NCBI GenBank assembly: GCA_050951725.1
Contig: JBMNJO010000024.1
Span: forward strand, 186,001 to 250,000
Length of the DNA: 64,000 nt
DNA from: DTU052 sp050951725
Lineage (GTDB): Bacteria > Bacillota > Syntrophomonadia > Syntrophomonadales > DTU052
Direction of reading: 5' to 3'
This document shows, one piece after another, positions 16,256 through 25,221 of the stretch. The notes beneath the pieces are model-generated. The model did not search any database and was not told where the DNA came from. It saw only the letters and a program-made list of their open reading frames with translations. A program made the position numbers and the translations under genes. Position 1 is the stretch's first letter, and each line of letters begins with the position of its first letter.

Positions 16256-19200
16256 ATGAGCAATGATCCGTTAGACGTGGATCGGGAAGCGAACGGGGGC
16301 CCTGGAGAGGGTTCTGGGAAATCGGAATCATCACTGGTGAGGGGAGTGCAGAACCTCCTCTCGAAGCCTGGTTACTGGAAAGGAGTCCTGGGAATAGCCC
16401 TGGTCCTGGTAGTGTTGCTGGGCCTGACCTGGAAAATGAATTGTTTTGGTCCCTCAACTGCTGAGGCCGGGGAGATAACCATCACCGCCCTACAGCAGGA
16501 CAGTACCGGGATTGATCCGGAATCGGCCTTTCTCCTGCGTACTGAGGAACCGGTCAATCCCAAAACGGTAAGGCAGAACCTTAAAGTCAGCCCGGAATTT
16601 GCATATGATCTGGAGAAGAAGGTCGGCGGCCGGGAGTACAGGATTGTTCCTGAAGACAAACTGGCTGATAATACGGTTTATCGCCTGGCTTTTGACCCCA
16701 CCGGGAATAACCGGGAAGAACTGAGCTGGGCCTTCCAGACCCGGGGACAGTTCCGGGTTATTGGCCAGCTGCCGCGGAATGAGTCTGCCGAGGTCCCGGT
16801 TGACACCGGGATTGAGTTTATCCTTACCCATGAAGAATACGATCTGGAGACCGCCCAAAAGTATTTCAGCATAACTCCTCATGCGGAGGGTAAACTGGAA
16901 AAACATAAGAAAACCCTGGTGTTTGTGCCCCGGGGGTTGAAGCCGGAGACCCTCTACACCGTGACTTTGAAAAAAGGCCTGCCTCTGGCAAACGGCAAGG
17001 AGATGCTGGCCGAGGATTCGGTTATCAAGTTCGAAACCGCCCCCCTAACGACCGGTTCCAGCCAGGCTTTTAATTTTGAGACGCATCAGAGCCTGCTCGA
17101 GTTTTCTACCACGGAAACCCCCTGTTTTCCAGCTTATTTTAATGCCCGGAGCAACCCGCCTTCTCTGCACATTGATATTTATCGCTACCCGGATCACAAT
17201 AAGTTTGCCCAATCCCTTGCTGAGTTGGATCAGATTCCTGGCTGGTCTTACTGGGTGAGGAATAATTACCGGGAGGATGTAAAGGGTCTGAATAAGGTAG
17301 CTGGATACGATACCCAGTTTGTAAAGGTGGACCAGTTCTCACACTACTTCGCCTTTCCTGAGCCTCTGCCGGCCGGTTATTACATTGCCGAATGCCAGGC
17401 CGGGGAAACCATGCGGCAGATCTGGTTCCAGGTCAGCGACCTGGCGGTTTATCGTGCCCAAAACGAACAGGGAACCCTCTTTTGGGCCAATGATCTGGCT
17501 GAAAATGTCCCGGCCCGCGATGTTCAGGTTTTTGTGGGTGACCGGCAGCTGATTACCAGCAGTGATAACCCGGGGGTGGTCCAGACTAAGGAGAATCTCT
17601 TTGCGGCGAAATCCGGTTATGTCCTGTTAAAGAGCGGGGTTAAAGAAACCCTGGTTCCGCTGGCCCGAGAGCGGAATGAGTGGACCAAAGAACGGATGGC
17701 AACCCAGGATTATTGGAAGTACCTGTACCTGGACCGGGGTATCTATCTGCCCGGAGACACAGTCAATTTCTGGGGAGTTTTGGCTCCGCGCAAGGGCATG
17801 ACCACGGAGATCGAGGGCCTGACCGTGGAACTGCGGGGTTACGGTCGTTACTACATCGGGGAGACGAACGAGCCTCCCATTGTAAGCCAGGCGGTGCCCC
17901 TCAATGCCAATACCTTTGAAGGCCAGTGTAAGCTGCCGGTGTTGAAACCGGGTTATTACTTCCTGGAATTAAAGCACGGTGATACCACCATTCTCACGCG
18001 GGGATTCTCCGTGGAGACCTACCATAAACCGGCCTATAAACTGAATATTGAACCGGAGGAGAAGACAATTCTGGCCGGCGAAAAAACCACTTTGCTGGTA
18101 AACACCGCTTTCTTTGAAGGTACCCCTGTACCTGGAATCCAGCTGAATCATTATGTCGATGGTAAGAATGGAAAGATCACCACTGATGAGAATGGTGAGG
18201 CTCGCATTTCCCTGACGGGTAAAATCCCGGAGGACACCTACGGCCTCTACTACTACCAGTACATCAGTGTAAGTGGCAACCTGCCTGAGATTGGCGCTAT
18301 TAATGCGAACAGCGCCGTTCTGGTATTCCCCAGCAAGGTCTATCTAACCGCCGAGGCTAAACCGGATGGTAACAGCTACAACCTGAAGGCCCGGCTGCGC
18401 CATGTTGATCTGACTCCAGCCGATCAGGAGAACGCATATGGAGAAGATGCCTATGTCCGGGGGCCAGTGGCCAATGCCCAGATCAAAGCGAAGCTTTATG
18501 AGGAGATATGGAACAAGATTGAGCGCGGCCAGCGGTATGATTTTATAAATAAAAAAGTCGTGAAGATCTATGAGTACCAGCGTTCGGAGCAATTGATCGG
18601 CGAATTCACCATGACCACAGATCAGGATGGGGTTGCTGCGTATAAAGGTGCGATGGATCCGGATAAGGTCTATTTCGTGGACCTCGTCGCCGGAGATCAG
18701 GAAGGGCGCACCTCCCGGGCCCGAGTCTACATCAATTCTTTTGAAGACCCCCTGTATAGCTACTACTATTTAAAAGACTTGAATTCCAAAGAGGGATACC
18801 AACCGGGAGAAACAGTCAGCCTGGCAGTAATGGAAAACAGCCGGGAGCTTAAGGTTAATGAGGGGAGGGTCTTGTTCCTGCAGGGCCAGGACCGGATTAC
18901 ATCATACCAGGTGGGCAGCAGTCCCCGCTACCAGTTCAAATTCACCAATGATGACATCCCCAATGTCAACGTGCAGGGGGTGTACTTTGATGGCCAAAAC
19001 TATCACCTGGCTGACCCCTACAGTGTGCCTTTTGCCAGTCAGAGCCGTACCCTGAAGGTCAGTATTACGAGCAATCAGAAGGAGTACCGCCCCGGGGATA
19101 AGGTCAGGCTGGAGGTACGGGTCACTGATTCCGAAGACCGTCCGGTTAAGAATACCCGGATTAATCTGAACCTGGTCGACGAGGCCTTGTATGCTCTGAG

Positions 19201-21199
19201 GGACCAGCAGGTAGATTTGATTCGCAGCATTTACGGGGATCATTATTATCTTTATCTGGAGAACTGGAGATCACACTACCATCCCGATTATCGAGGGGGC
19301 GGAGCTGAGAAGGGTGGAGAAGGCGGCGGTGAGCGTCAGGATTTCCAGGATACCGTCTTGTTTACCACCCTGGAGACCGGGAATGATGGCCGGGCGGCCA
19401 CCGAGTTTACACTCCCCGACAATCTTACCTCCTGGCGGGTGACTTATCATGCCGTGAGTCCTGATCTTAAGGCTACCAGCGGCACCCAACAGATTCCAGT
19501 AAGACTGCCGTTCTTTGTGGAAATGAGTGTGAGCGACACCTATCTGGTGGGGGATTCTCCGGTGGTAATCCTGCGGGGGTATGGTAACCAACTGAAAGTG
19601 AACCAGCAGATAAACTATAGCATGACCGTGACCGACCCCCTGGGCAAAAAGGTGACGGGAAGCGGGAAGGGCCAGGCTTTCACTGCTTTTGACTGGAGTC
19701 TGCCCCAACTGAAAGCCGGGAATTATACCCTTACGGTTGCCGCATCCAGCGGCAAGTACCAGGATAAGGTGACCCGGACCTTCACAGTTGTCAGATCCCT
19801 GCAGGAACGGACCGTCAGCCACCACGTCATGCTTAAGAACGGACTGGGGTTAACGGGGGGAGCAGCCTCGCCCACCGAGGTCATCTTCTGTGACTATGAA
19901 AAAAGTCAGTATCTTGATGGCCTGTACCACCTGAGCTGGCTGGGTGGCAGCCGGGTGGAGCAGAAACTGGCCCGGCAGGAGGCCCGTAAGCTATTGCAGG
20001 AGTATTTCCCGGAGGAGCAATCATATCTGGTTGATGAGGACGAAGAATCTGTAGTCGAATACCAGCAGCATGACGGGGGTGTAGCTATACTGCCCTATGC
20101 GTCAAGCGATCTGACCTTGTCGGCCCAGGTGGCCTGCATAGCTGCGGATAAGTTTGACCAGGCGGCACTGATCGGTTATTTCTATAAAATCCTGGAGGAC
20201 GAAGGACAGGATCACAGCCTGGCGTTGTTGGGGTTGGCGGCCCTGGATGAGCCGGTCCTGCTCCAGATTAAAGAGGAGTTAAAGAACGCCAAACTGGCCC
20301 CGGAGTCAAGGATCAACCTGGCAACCGCACTGCTGGAAATCGGGGATGGCTCCGAGGCTCTCAAGGTTTACCGGGAACTCCTGGGGAAAAACAGCCAGGA
20401 CCTGGGGAATGCCCTGAGGATCAAGGTGGGTAAGGATCAGGATGATGTGGTTGCCGCGACTACCCAGATGGCAGTCCTGGCAGCCCGTCTGAACCAGCCG
20501 GAGAAGAACCGGCTGTACCAGTACCTGCTTGAAAACCCGGCCACGGAGCAGGTAAACTTCCTGGAGCAGCTGCAGATTCTTAGACTTAACCTGCAGCACA
20601 TGGACTCCGGGCCGGTAAGCTTCAGCTATTCCCTGGATGGTAAGACCAACCACGTCAGCTTGAAGGACGGCGAGGTTTTCAGAATGACGCTTCTCCCCGA
20701 GAATCTCGCGCAAATCAGGTTCAGCCAGGTCAAGGGCAAAGTAGGGGTGATGGCCCAGTATTCCCGCCCCTACAGCGCTGATCAGGTTGTGTCCGGGGAG
20801 GGACTCTCGGTAAGCCGTCAATACCTGGTTAACGGTGCTAAGACCAGTTCCCTGAAACGGTCTGATCTGGTGAAGGTAGTCGTCACCGCAGGGATTGAAG
20901 GCCAGGCTCCGGGAGGCTGGTACGAGGTGGTCGATATCCTGCCCGCCGGGCTGGCCTATGTTCCCCGGCCCTATGATTATGGTGCGGATGATGTGCGGCG
21001 GTCGTATCCCACCGAGATCAAGGGGCAGAAACTGACCTTCCCGGCGGCCAAGGATCCAAGCAAGGATACCCAGGAAATCGTTTATTATGCCCGGGTGATG
21101 TCTCCCGGGGAGTTTAAAGCCGAGGCTCCGGTACTCAGTCATGTCACCGCTCAAGGGGTGTTTACTCAGGGAGCAGAGGAGAGGATCAAGGTTAAATGA
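16256..21199 (+). CDS. Alpha-2-macroglobulin family protein, membrane anchored, thioester cysteine absent
   Basis: About 1647 residues. The ATG at 16256 has GAGAGG nine bases upstream. Residues 43-60 (GVLGIALVLVVLLGLTWK) form a signal anchor. An Ig-like domain follows (~75-180), then repeated macroglobulin (MG) beta domains; YLYLDRGIYLPGDTVNFWG at ~485 is the hallmark MG2 segment. Next are an A2M region (VLFTTLETGNDGRAATEFTLPDNLTSWRVTYHA, ~1040) and the helical toroid. At the thioester position the Cys-x-Glu-Gln motif reads R1233-V-E-Q, so the reactive cysteine is replaced by Arg and covalent trapping is not expected. Bacterial relatives are envelope-anchored protease inhibitors, usually beside a penicillin-binding protein 1C gene, which is absent here. 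The next gene overlaps by 4 nt. Confidence 0.85.
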   Translation: MSNDPLDVDREANGGPGEGSGKSESSLVRGVQNLLSKPGYWKGVLGIALVLVVLLGLTWKMNCFGPSTAEAGEITITALQQDSTGIDPESAFLLRTEEPVNPKTVRQNLKVSPEFAYDLEKKVGGREYRIVPEDKLADNTVYRLAFDPTGNNREELSWAFQTRGQFRVIGQLPRNESAEVPVDTGIEFILTHEEYDLETAQKYFSITPHAEGKLEKHKKTLVFVPRGLKPETLYTVTLKKGLPLANGKEMLAEDSVIKFETAPLTTGSSQAFNFETHQSLLEFSTTETPCFPAYFNARSNPPSLHIDIYRYPDHNKFAQSLAELDQIPGWSYWVRNNYREDVKGLNKVAGYDTQFVKVDQFSHYFAFPEPLPAGYYIAECQAGETMRQIWFQVSDLAVYRAQNEQGTLFWANDLAENVPARDVQVFVGDRQLITSSDNPGVVQTKENLFAAKSGYVLLKSGVKETLVPLARERNEWTKERMATQDYWKYLYLDRGIYLPGDTVNFWGVLAPRKGMTTEIEGLTVELRGYGRYYIGETNEPPIVSQAVPLNANTFEGQCKLPVLKPGYYFLELKHGDTTILTRGFSVETYHKPAYKLNIEPEEKTILAGEKTTLLVNTAFFEGTPVPGIQLNHYVDGKNGKITTDENGEARISLTGKIPEDTYGLYYYQYISVSGNLPEIGAINANSAVLVFPSKVYLTAEAKPDGNSYNLKARLRHVDLTPADQENAYGEDAYVRGPVANAQIKAKLYEEIWNKIERGQRYDFINKKVVKIYEYQRSEQLIGEFTMTTDQDGVAAYKGAMDPDKVYFVDLVAGDQEGRTSRARVYINSFEDPLYSYYYLKDLNSKEGYQPGETVSLAVMENSRELKVNEGRVLFLQGQDRITSYQVGSSPRYQFKFTNDDIPNVNVQGVYFDGQNYHLADPYSVPFASQSRTLKVSITSNQKEYRPGDKVRLEVRVTDSEDRPVKNTRINLNLVDEALYALRDQQVDLIRSIYGDHYYLYLENWRSHYHPDYRGGGAEKGGEGGGERQDFQDTVLFTTLETGNDGRAATEFTLPDNLTSWRVTYHAVSPDLKATSGTQQIPVRLPFFVEMSVSDTYLVGDSPVVILRGYGNQLKVNQQINYSMTVTDPLGKKVTGSGKGQAFTAFDWSLPQLKAGNYTLTVAASSGKYQDKVTRTFTVVRSLQERTVSHHVMLKNGLGLTGGAASPTEVIFCDYEKSQYLDGLYHLSWLGGSRVEQKLARQEARKLLQEYFPEEQSYLVDEDEESVVEYQQHDGGVAILPYASSDLTLSAQVACIAADKFDQAALIGYFYKILEDEGQDHSLALLGLAALDEPVLLQIKEELKNAKLAPESRINLATALLEIGDGSEALKVYRELLGKNSQDLGNALRIKVGKDQDDVVAATTQMAVLAARLNQPEKNRLYQYLLENPATEQVNFLEQLQILRLNLQHMDSGPVSFSYSLDGKTNHVSLKDGEVFRMTLLPENLAQIRFSQVKGKVGVMAQYSRPYSADQVVSGEGLSVSRQYLVNGAKTSSLKRSDLVKVVVTAGIEGQAPGGWYEVVDILPAGLAYVPRPYDYGADDVRRSYPTEIKGQKLTFPAAKDPSKDTQEIVYYARVMSPGEFKAEAPVLSHVTAQGVFTQGAEERIKVK

Positions 21200-22065
21200 G
21201 CAGGATCGGGAGATGGATCGGGCTTATCGGGCTTCTGCTGCTCCTTACCGGCTGTCAGCAGGTGGAATATGACAGCACCAGCAGAAGGTCCAACCCGGCC
21301 CATCCCAGTTTTGTGACCCGTCAGCAATTGGCTGATGCACTAAGTTCCGCGAAACCAGTACCGATAGAAGTTTTAGGTCACCAGGTCAGTGGGGTAGTGC
21401 CCCATCACCTAGTGGCCGGTCACCTGATCGCGGACTTTTTCGCCGGTCTTTCTGAGCAGAATCCAGAATTGATAATCATCGCCGGTCCCAACCATGAGAA
21501 CCGGGGAGGAAAGGTCATTACCGGGTTTTATGATTGGCAGACGCCTGATGGAACGGTTAATACCGATCAGAGGGTAGTGGAAGGACTTTTGGACAAGCAT
21601 CTGGCCGTCCAGGATGAGACGGTTCTGGCGGGGGAACACTCCATAGGCAGTCTGGTTCCCTTTATCAAACACTACCTGCCCCAGGCCAAAATTGTCCCTC
21701 TGATTATGCATCATGGGGCAACTCTCATTGAAGTGGATAAGCTCTTAACCGGGCTTAAGCCTTACCTGAATGAAAAGACCGTCCTGGTGGCATCAGTGGA
21801 TTTTTCCCACTACCTTACCCGCCGGGAGGCGGAGGCCAAGGACAGCCAGACACTGATACATATGCAAAACTTTGATTATGGGGCGCTTTTTTTGTTGGGT
21901 GATGATCACCTGGACTCGCCGGCTTCGCTGGCTTTGGCCTTCCGCCTGGCTGAGAACCGGGGGATCACGGAGTGTCAGGTCCTGGACCACACCAATTCCG
22001 GGATCATAATGAATAATGACCTGATGGAGACCACCAGTTATTTTACCCTGGTATTTGCTGAGTAA
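21196..22065 (+). CDS. MEMO-like (AmmeMemoRadiSam protein B family) lipoprotein
   Basis: A 289-residue protein beginning with a lipoprotein signal (RWIGLIGLLLLLTGC), so it is probably attached to the outer face of the membrane. The body matches the MEMO1/AmmeMemoRadiSam-B family: GVVPHHLVAGH near residue 62, IIIAGPNHENRGG, GEHSIGSLVPFIKHY, IVPLIMHH, and VASVDFSHYLTRREA, which supply the histidines that line the conserved metal-binding pocket. Family members are usually cytosolic and near an AMMECR1 domain and a radical-SAM protein; here it is exported and translationally coupled (ATGA overlap) to the alpha-2-macroglobulin gene, so the two probably work together at the cell surface. The biochemical activity is unknown. 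Confidence 0.85.
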   Translation: MSRIGRWIGLIGLLLLLTGCQQVEYDSTSRRSNPAHPSFVTRQQLADALSSAKPVPIEVLGHQVSGVVPHHLVAGHLIADFFAGLSEQNPELIIIAGPNHENRGGKVITGFYDWQTPDGTVNTDQRVVEGLLDKHLAVQDETVLAGEHSIGSLVPFIKHYLPQAKIVPLIMHHGATLIEVDKLLTGLKPYLNEKTVLVASVDFSHYLTRREAEAKDSQTLIHMQNFDYGALFLLGDDHLDSPASLALAFRLAENRGITECQVLDHTNSGIIMNNDLMETTSYFTLVFAE

Positions 22066-22119
22066 TTGCATGCTGAGTCCGTTCAGGTTATGATTACCAA
22101 AAAAAGAGGAGGCCGTAGA

Positions 22120-22434
22120 ATGATTATAACAACCACCCATAATGTTGAGGGAAGAACCATTCAGAGGTACCTGGGTTTGGTGGCGGGCGAAGCGATCATG
22201 GGGGCCAATGTGATCCGCGACCTTTTTGCCAGTGTGACCGATATTGTTGGGGGACGCTCCGGTGCCTACGAGGCCAAGCTCAATCAGGCCCGGAACATTG
22301 CAGTTGATGAGATGATAGAAAAAGCTCGCCGTCTAGGGGCTGATGCGGTGGTCGGTATCGATGTGGACTATGAGGTTATCCGGGAAGGCATGCTGATGGT
22401 GGCGGCCAGTGGAACCGCGGTCAAACTGGGGTAG
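22120..22434 (+). CDS. YbjQ-family (heavy-metal-binding domain) protein
   Basis: A 104-residue cytosolic protein. The ATG at 22120 follows GAGGAGG by seven bases. The N-terminus (MIITTTHNVEGRTIQRYLG) and the block GEAIMGANVIRDLFASVTDIVGGRSGAYE are the conserved YbjQ/DUF74 signature, followed by ARRLGADAVVGIDVDYEVI. The family forms ring-like oligomers and is annotated as putative heavy-metal binding; its role is unproven. It lies 55 bases after the MEMO-like gene on the same strand and may belong to that operon. Confidence 0.9.
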   Translation: MIITTTHNVEGRTIQRYLGLVAGEAIMGANVIRDLFASVTDIVGGRSGAYEAKLNQARNIAVDEMIEKARRLGADAVVGIDVDYEVIREGMLMVAASGTAVKLG

Positions 22435-22579
22435 CGGTGCAGGTCCCAGCAAGGGGACATCTCATTAAAGGTACAGCCATTTCCTGCGTTAATTGCGGTC
22501 TGATGGGGAACAAATAAAGATAAGCGGCTGTGGTGTATTTTGCCGCTGTTACGGTTAGTTACGGAAAAGGAGTGATTGC

Positions 22580-23147
22580 ATGGATGCCCTGGAATTAGTC
22601 AAGGCTCGCCGGTCAATACGCAAATTTAAAGCTGACCCTATTCCCGATCAGGTTGTAAATGAAATCCTGGAGGCTGCCAGCTGGGCCCCGTCGCATCGCA
22701 ACTCACAGCCCTGGGAGTTTGCGGTGATTGGTCCCCGGACCCGCAGCCAGTCTTAACCAGCTTTATCGTAAGGTCATGGAAGAGAGCGTCTTACCCAATC
22801 CAGATCTTCTGCCACCGGTCAGGCAAGGCATTCTGAGTCTCATGGAGGATTTCGGCGGTGCACCCTATATGGTGGCTGTTTTAAGCCGGCCTCCGCAGGA
22901 TCCGCTGGAAACCGTGGAGAACCCGATAACGGTTGGGGTGGCAGTGCAGAACATGTGCCTGGTTGCCTGGGACCGGGGGGTAGGCAGTGTCTGGCTCTCG
23001 ATAGGTATTAACCCGGCGGCGCGCCAAATCCTGCAGGTGAAGGAAGGCTACCAGGTGGTAGCGGTACTGGCCATGGGTTATCCGGAGATGATTCCCCCGG
23101 CTCCACCCCGGGATTCTTACCAGAACCGGATATCCAACCTGCCTTAA
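22580..23147 (+). pseudogene. Nitroreductase-family protein with a +1 frameshift
   Basis: The ATG at 22580 has AAGGAG upstream. The first frame reads MDALELVKARRSIRKF, then ILEAASWAPSHRNSQPWEF, the FMN-binding start of nitroreductases, but runs into TAA at about 22756. The second half continues one base over (LNQLYRKVMEES .. VGVAVQNMCLVAWDRGVGSVWLS .. VVAVLAMGYPE) to a stop at 23147. Removing one C from the CCCC run around 22733 rejoins the two as VIGPGPAASLNQLYRK. It is thus a one-base insertion in a short homopolymer: a true pseudogene or a sequencing/assembly error. Intact, it would be a ~188-residue FMN-dependent NAD(P)H oxidoreductase. Confidence 0.85.
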
Positions 23148-23287
23148 CGGTGATCGGGTGGTGCTTGGCGGGAAAAAGAGGCAAGAGCCGGCCATTGCCA
23201 GCCGGCCAATGCTGTAAACTACCCGGAAGGACCCGATGGCCTTCGGATTATTCAAAATATCCCTTGAGCATTTGTAATATAAAAACG

Positions 23288-23320
23288 ACAGGCCTCCCGA
23301 GCACAGGGAGGCCTGTTTAG
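23288..23320. terminator. Bidirectional terminator between nitroreductase and amidase
   Basis: An 11-bp perfect stem ACAGGCCTCCC/GGGAGGCCTGT with a 7-nt loop lies between convergent genes; on the minus strand it runs into CGTTTTT. Confidence 0.8.
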
Positions 23321-23328
23321 AATGCCAG

Positions 23329-24765
23329 CTACAGGGGACACCTTCGGTAACCCCGGAATTGCTTTTCCAGGATAGCAGCCAGCGTGAACAGCGCATCTTC
23401 ATTGCCGACGCGGCTGGTTATCTGGACGGCAATGGGAAGTCCATCCTCGTTTTCGGACACTGGAACAACCACTGCCGGCAGGCCCCAGGTATTGACATAG
23501 GCCACAAACGGGATATAACGCTTGTAGCTCATGGTAAGTGAGAACAATTCCCTAAACACGGTACCGTGCCGGGGTGCCGGGGTGTGATATACAGGGAGGA
23601 TCAGCAGACGGTGATCCAGGTACTCTGTTACTTTGGGGTCACCTTCAGCGATGGTTCTTTCAATTTCACGCAGAGTACGCTGGCTCGGCTTAACCAGTCT
23701 GGCGCCGAGTAATGCCCAGGTGAAGTAGCGGTGCAGGTCCGAGGACTGAGAGAATACCTCTTTGAGGTATTCCTGCAGTGGACGTCTCGGGCTTTCGCCA
23801 AAGGCAATCTCCGCCATCTCACGGGCACCGTCAATAGACATGATGTTCTGCCACATCGTGGCTGACTCGAGATAATAAGGTGGTTGCTCGTCACTTAATG
23901 GGAAGCCTTCCTGCAGGAACTGCCGAATAGCAAGGAGAGTTTTGGCGGTTGATTGGTCTACCGGAAAGCGCAGGTGATTAAGGGGAATATTTATTAAAAA
24001 GGAATTCAGCGGACGGTGCCCGGGTGGGGAGCAGGCGATAATCTCATTGATCAGACGCGCATCCTGTACGGATTTGGCGAGAGCGCCTATACCCAGCATG
24101 CGTTCCTGCAGTGGGTGGCTGATATGGGGAAAGGAACCTTCCTGGGAGACCTGCCGGTTGCCGCTGCGAAATCCAATTACCCCGTTAAAATGACTGGGGA
24201 AACGGATTGAGCCGCCGATATCCGAACCAATGCCGACCGCCGCTCCACCCGCTGCGATCAAAGCGCCTTCCCCACCACTGGAACCTCCAGCGGTGCGGCT
24301 CAAATCCCAGGGATTGTTGCTGCGGCCGTAAAGCTTGTTGTCGGTTTCCTGGCAGAAACAAAGGACCGGGGTATTGGTTTTTCCCAGTATGATGGCACCC
24401 TCACGTTTCAGACGATTCACGATTTCAGCGTCCTGGTCTTCCACCAGATTCCGGCGATGAGGAATACCGGATGTGGTCCGCATTCCCGCTACATTGAATG
24501 ATTCCTTTATACTGATGGGGACACCGAACAACCTCCCCGACGGAGAACCGCCGGCCAACTCCTGGTCAGCGAGCCTGGCTTCATGGCGGGATTTCTCAAA
24601 ACGATCCTCCACCAGACAATTAATACCGGGTTGGATTCTTTGCAGGTGCTCAATGTAACAATTTGTAACCTCAAGGGAAGATAATTCCCGGCTGGCAATT
24701 CTGGCGGCCAGGGTGGTGGCGTCCATATCCAGGATGCTGGCCTCAACAGGGTTTCTTTCCACCAA
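23329..24765 (-). CDS. Amidase signature family hydrolase
   Basis: About 478 residues. AAAGGAG lies eight bases before an in-frame TTG at 24765 (a GTG is three bases further in); the ATG at 24783 is upstream of that site, so the TTG is preferred. The catalytic Ser-cisSer-Lys triad is visible: Lys in GVPISIKESFNV, Ser in SRTAGGSSGGEGAL, and Ser in GIGSDIGGSIRFPSHF. The overall pattern resembles fatty-acid-amide or general amidases rather than GatA: no GatB/GatC neighbours, and a C-terminal NTWGLPAVVVPVSENEDGLPIAVQI. It would hydrolyse an amide bond in the cytoplasm; the substrate is unknown. It converges on the broken nitroreductase. Confidence 0.88.
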   Translation of the reverse strand: MVERNPVEASILDMDATTLAARIASRELSSLEVTNCYIEHLQRIQPGINCLVEDRFEKSRHEARLADQELAGGSPSGRLFGVPISIKESFNVAGMRTTSGIPHRRNLVEDQDAEIVNRLKREGAIILGKTNTPVLCFCQETDNKLYGRSNNPWDLSRTAGGSSGGEGALIAAGGAAVGIGSDIGGSIRFPSHFNGVIGFRSGNRQVSQEGSFPHISHPLQERMLGIGALAKSVQDARLINEIIACSPPGHRPLNSFLINIPLNHLRFPVDQSTAKTLLAIRQFLQEGFPLSDEQPPYYLESATMWQNIMSIDGAREMAEIAFGESPRRPLQEYLKEVFSQSSDLHRYFTWALLGARLVKPSQRTLREIERTIAEGDPKVTEYLDHRLLILPVYHTPAPRHGTVFRELFSLTMSYKRYIPFVAYVNTWGLPAVVVPVSENEDGLPIAVQITSRVGNEDALFTLAAILEKQFRGYRRCPL

Positions 24766-25221
24766 ACATACAACTCCTTTCATACATAGCCCAGTAATGT
24801 GAGGTGGTCCACTGTGAATCTGATGAAACCTGGATATGGTTGGGCCATGGCCTTTGCCATAATATACCACAAATTATAGGCCGAGGCTAGCAGGTGGTGG
24901 CTTCGCCTGAAAACCGGAGTATCAGCCGGTATAATAGGGATAGCGGTTTTTGGCCGGCTTAGATTAATAATGTTTCACCAGGTGATTCCGCCGCGAAAAA
25001 GTAAATTGGGATTTTGAATATTCGTCGACAGACTTCACCTGGGATTTTGCCTCTGGTGGTTTTCCGACACCGGGGTACCGGGCCAACCAGGTTAGATTCC
25101 GGTTTTCGCAGAGAAACCCAAGTTATTTTTAAGGTAGGGAAGCCCAAGAGATTAAGGTCTTGGTCACAGCCATCGATATCTGAATACTGCAGAGGGCTGC
25201 CTGTCTACCGGGAGAGAATTC
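24766..25221. other. Intergenic region between divergent amidase and DUF3810 genes
   Basis: About 456 bases. A TATAAT-like box occurs near 24932 but without a convincing -35 element. No RNA gene, repeat or credible coding frame was seen; short frames here have no ribosome sites. Confidence 0.4.

Noticed and set aside
20306..21154. A 282-codon antisense frame within the alpha-2-macroglobulin gene
   Set aside because: Low-complexity His/Gly/Ile composition and no start signals; a shadow of the sense coding frame.
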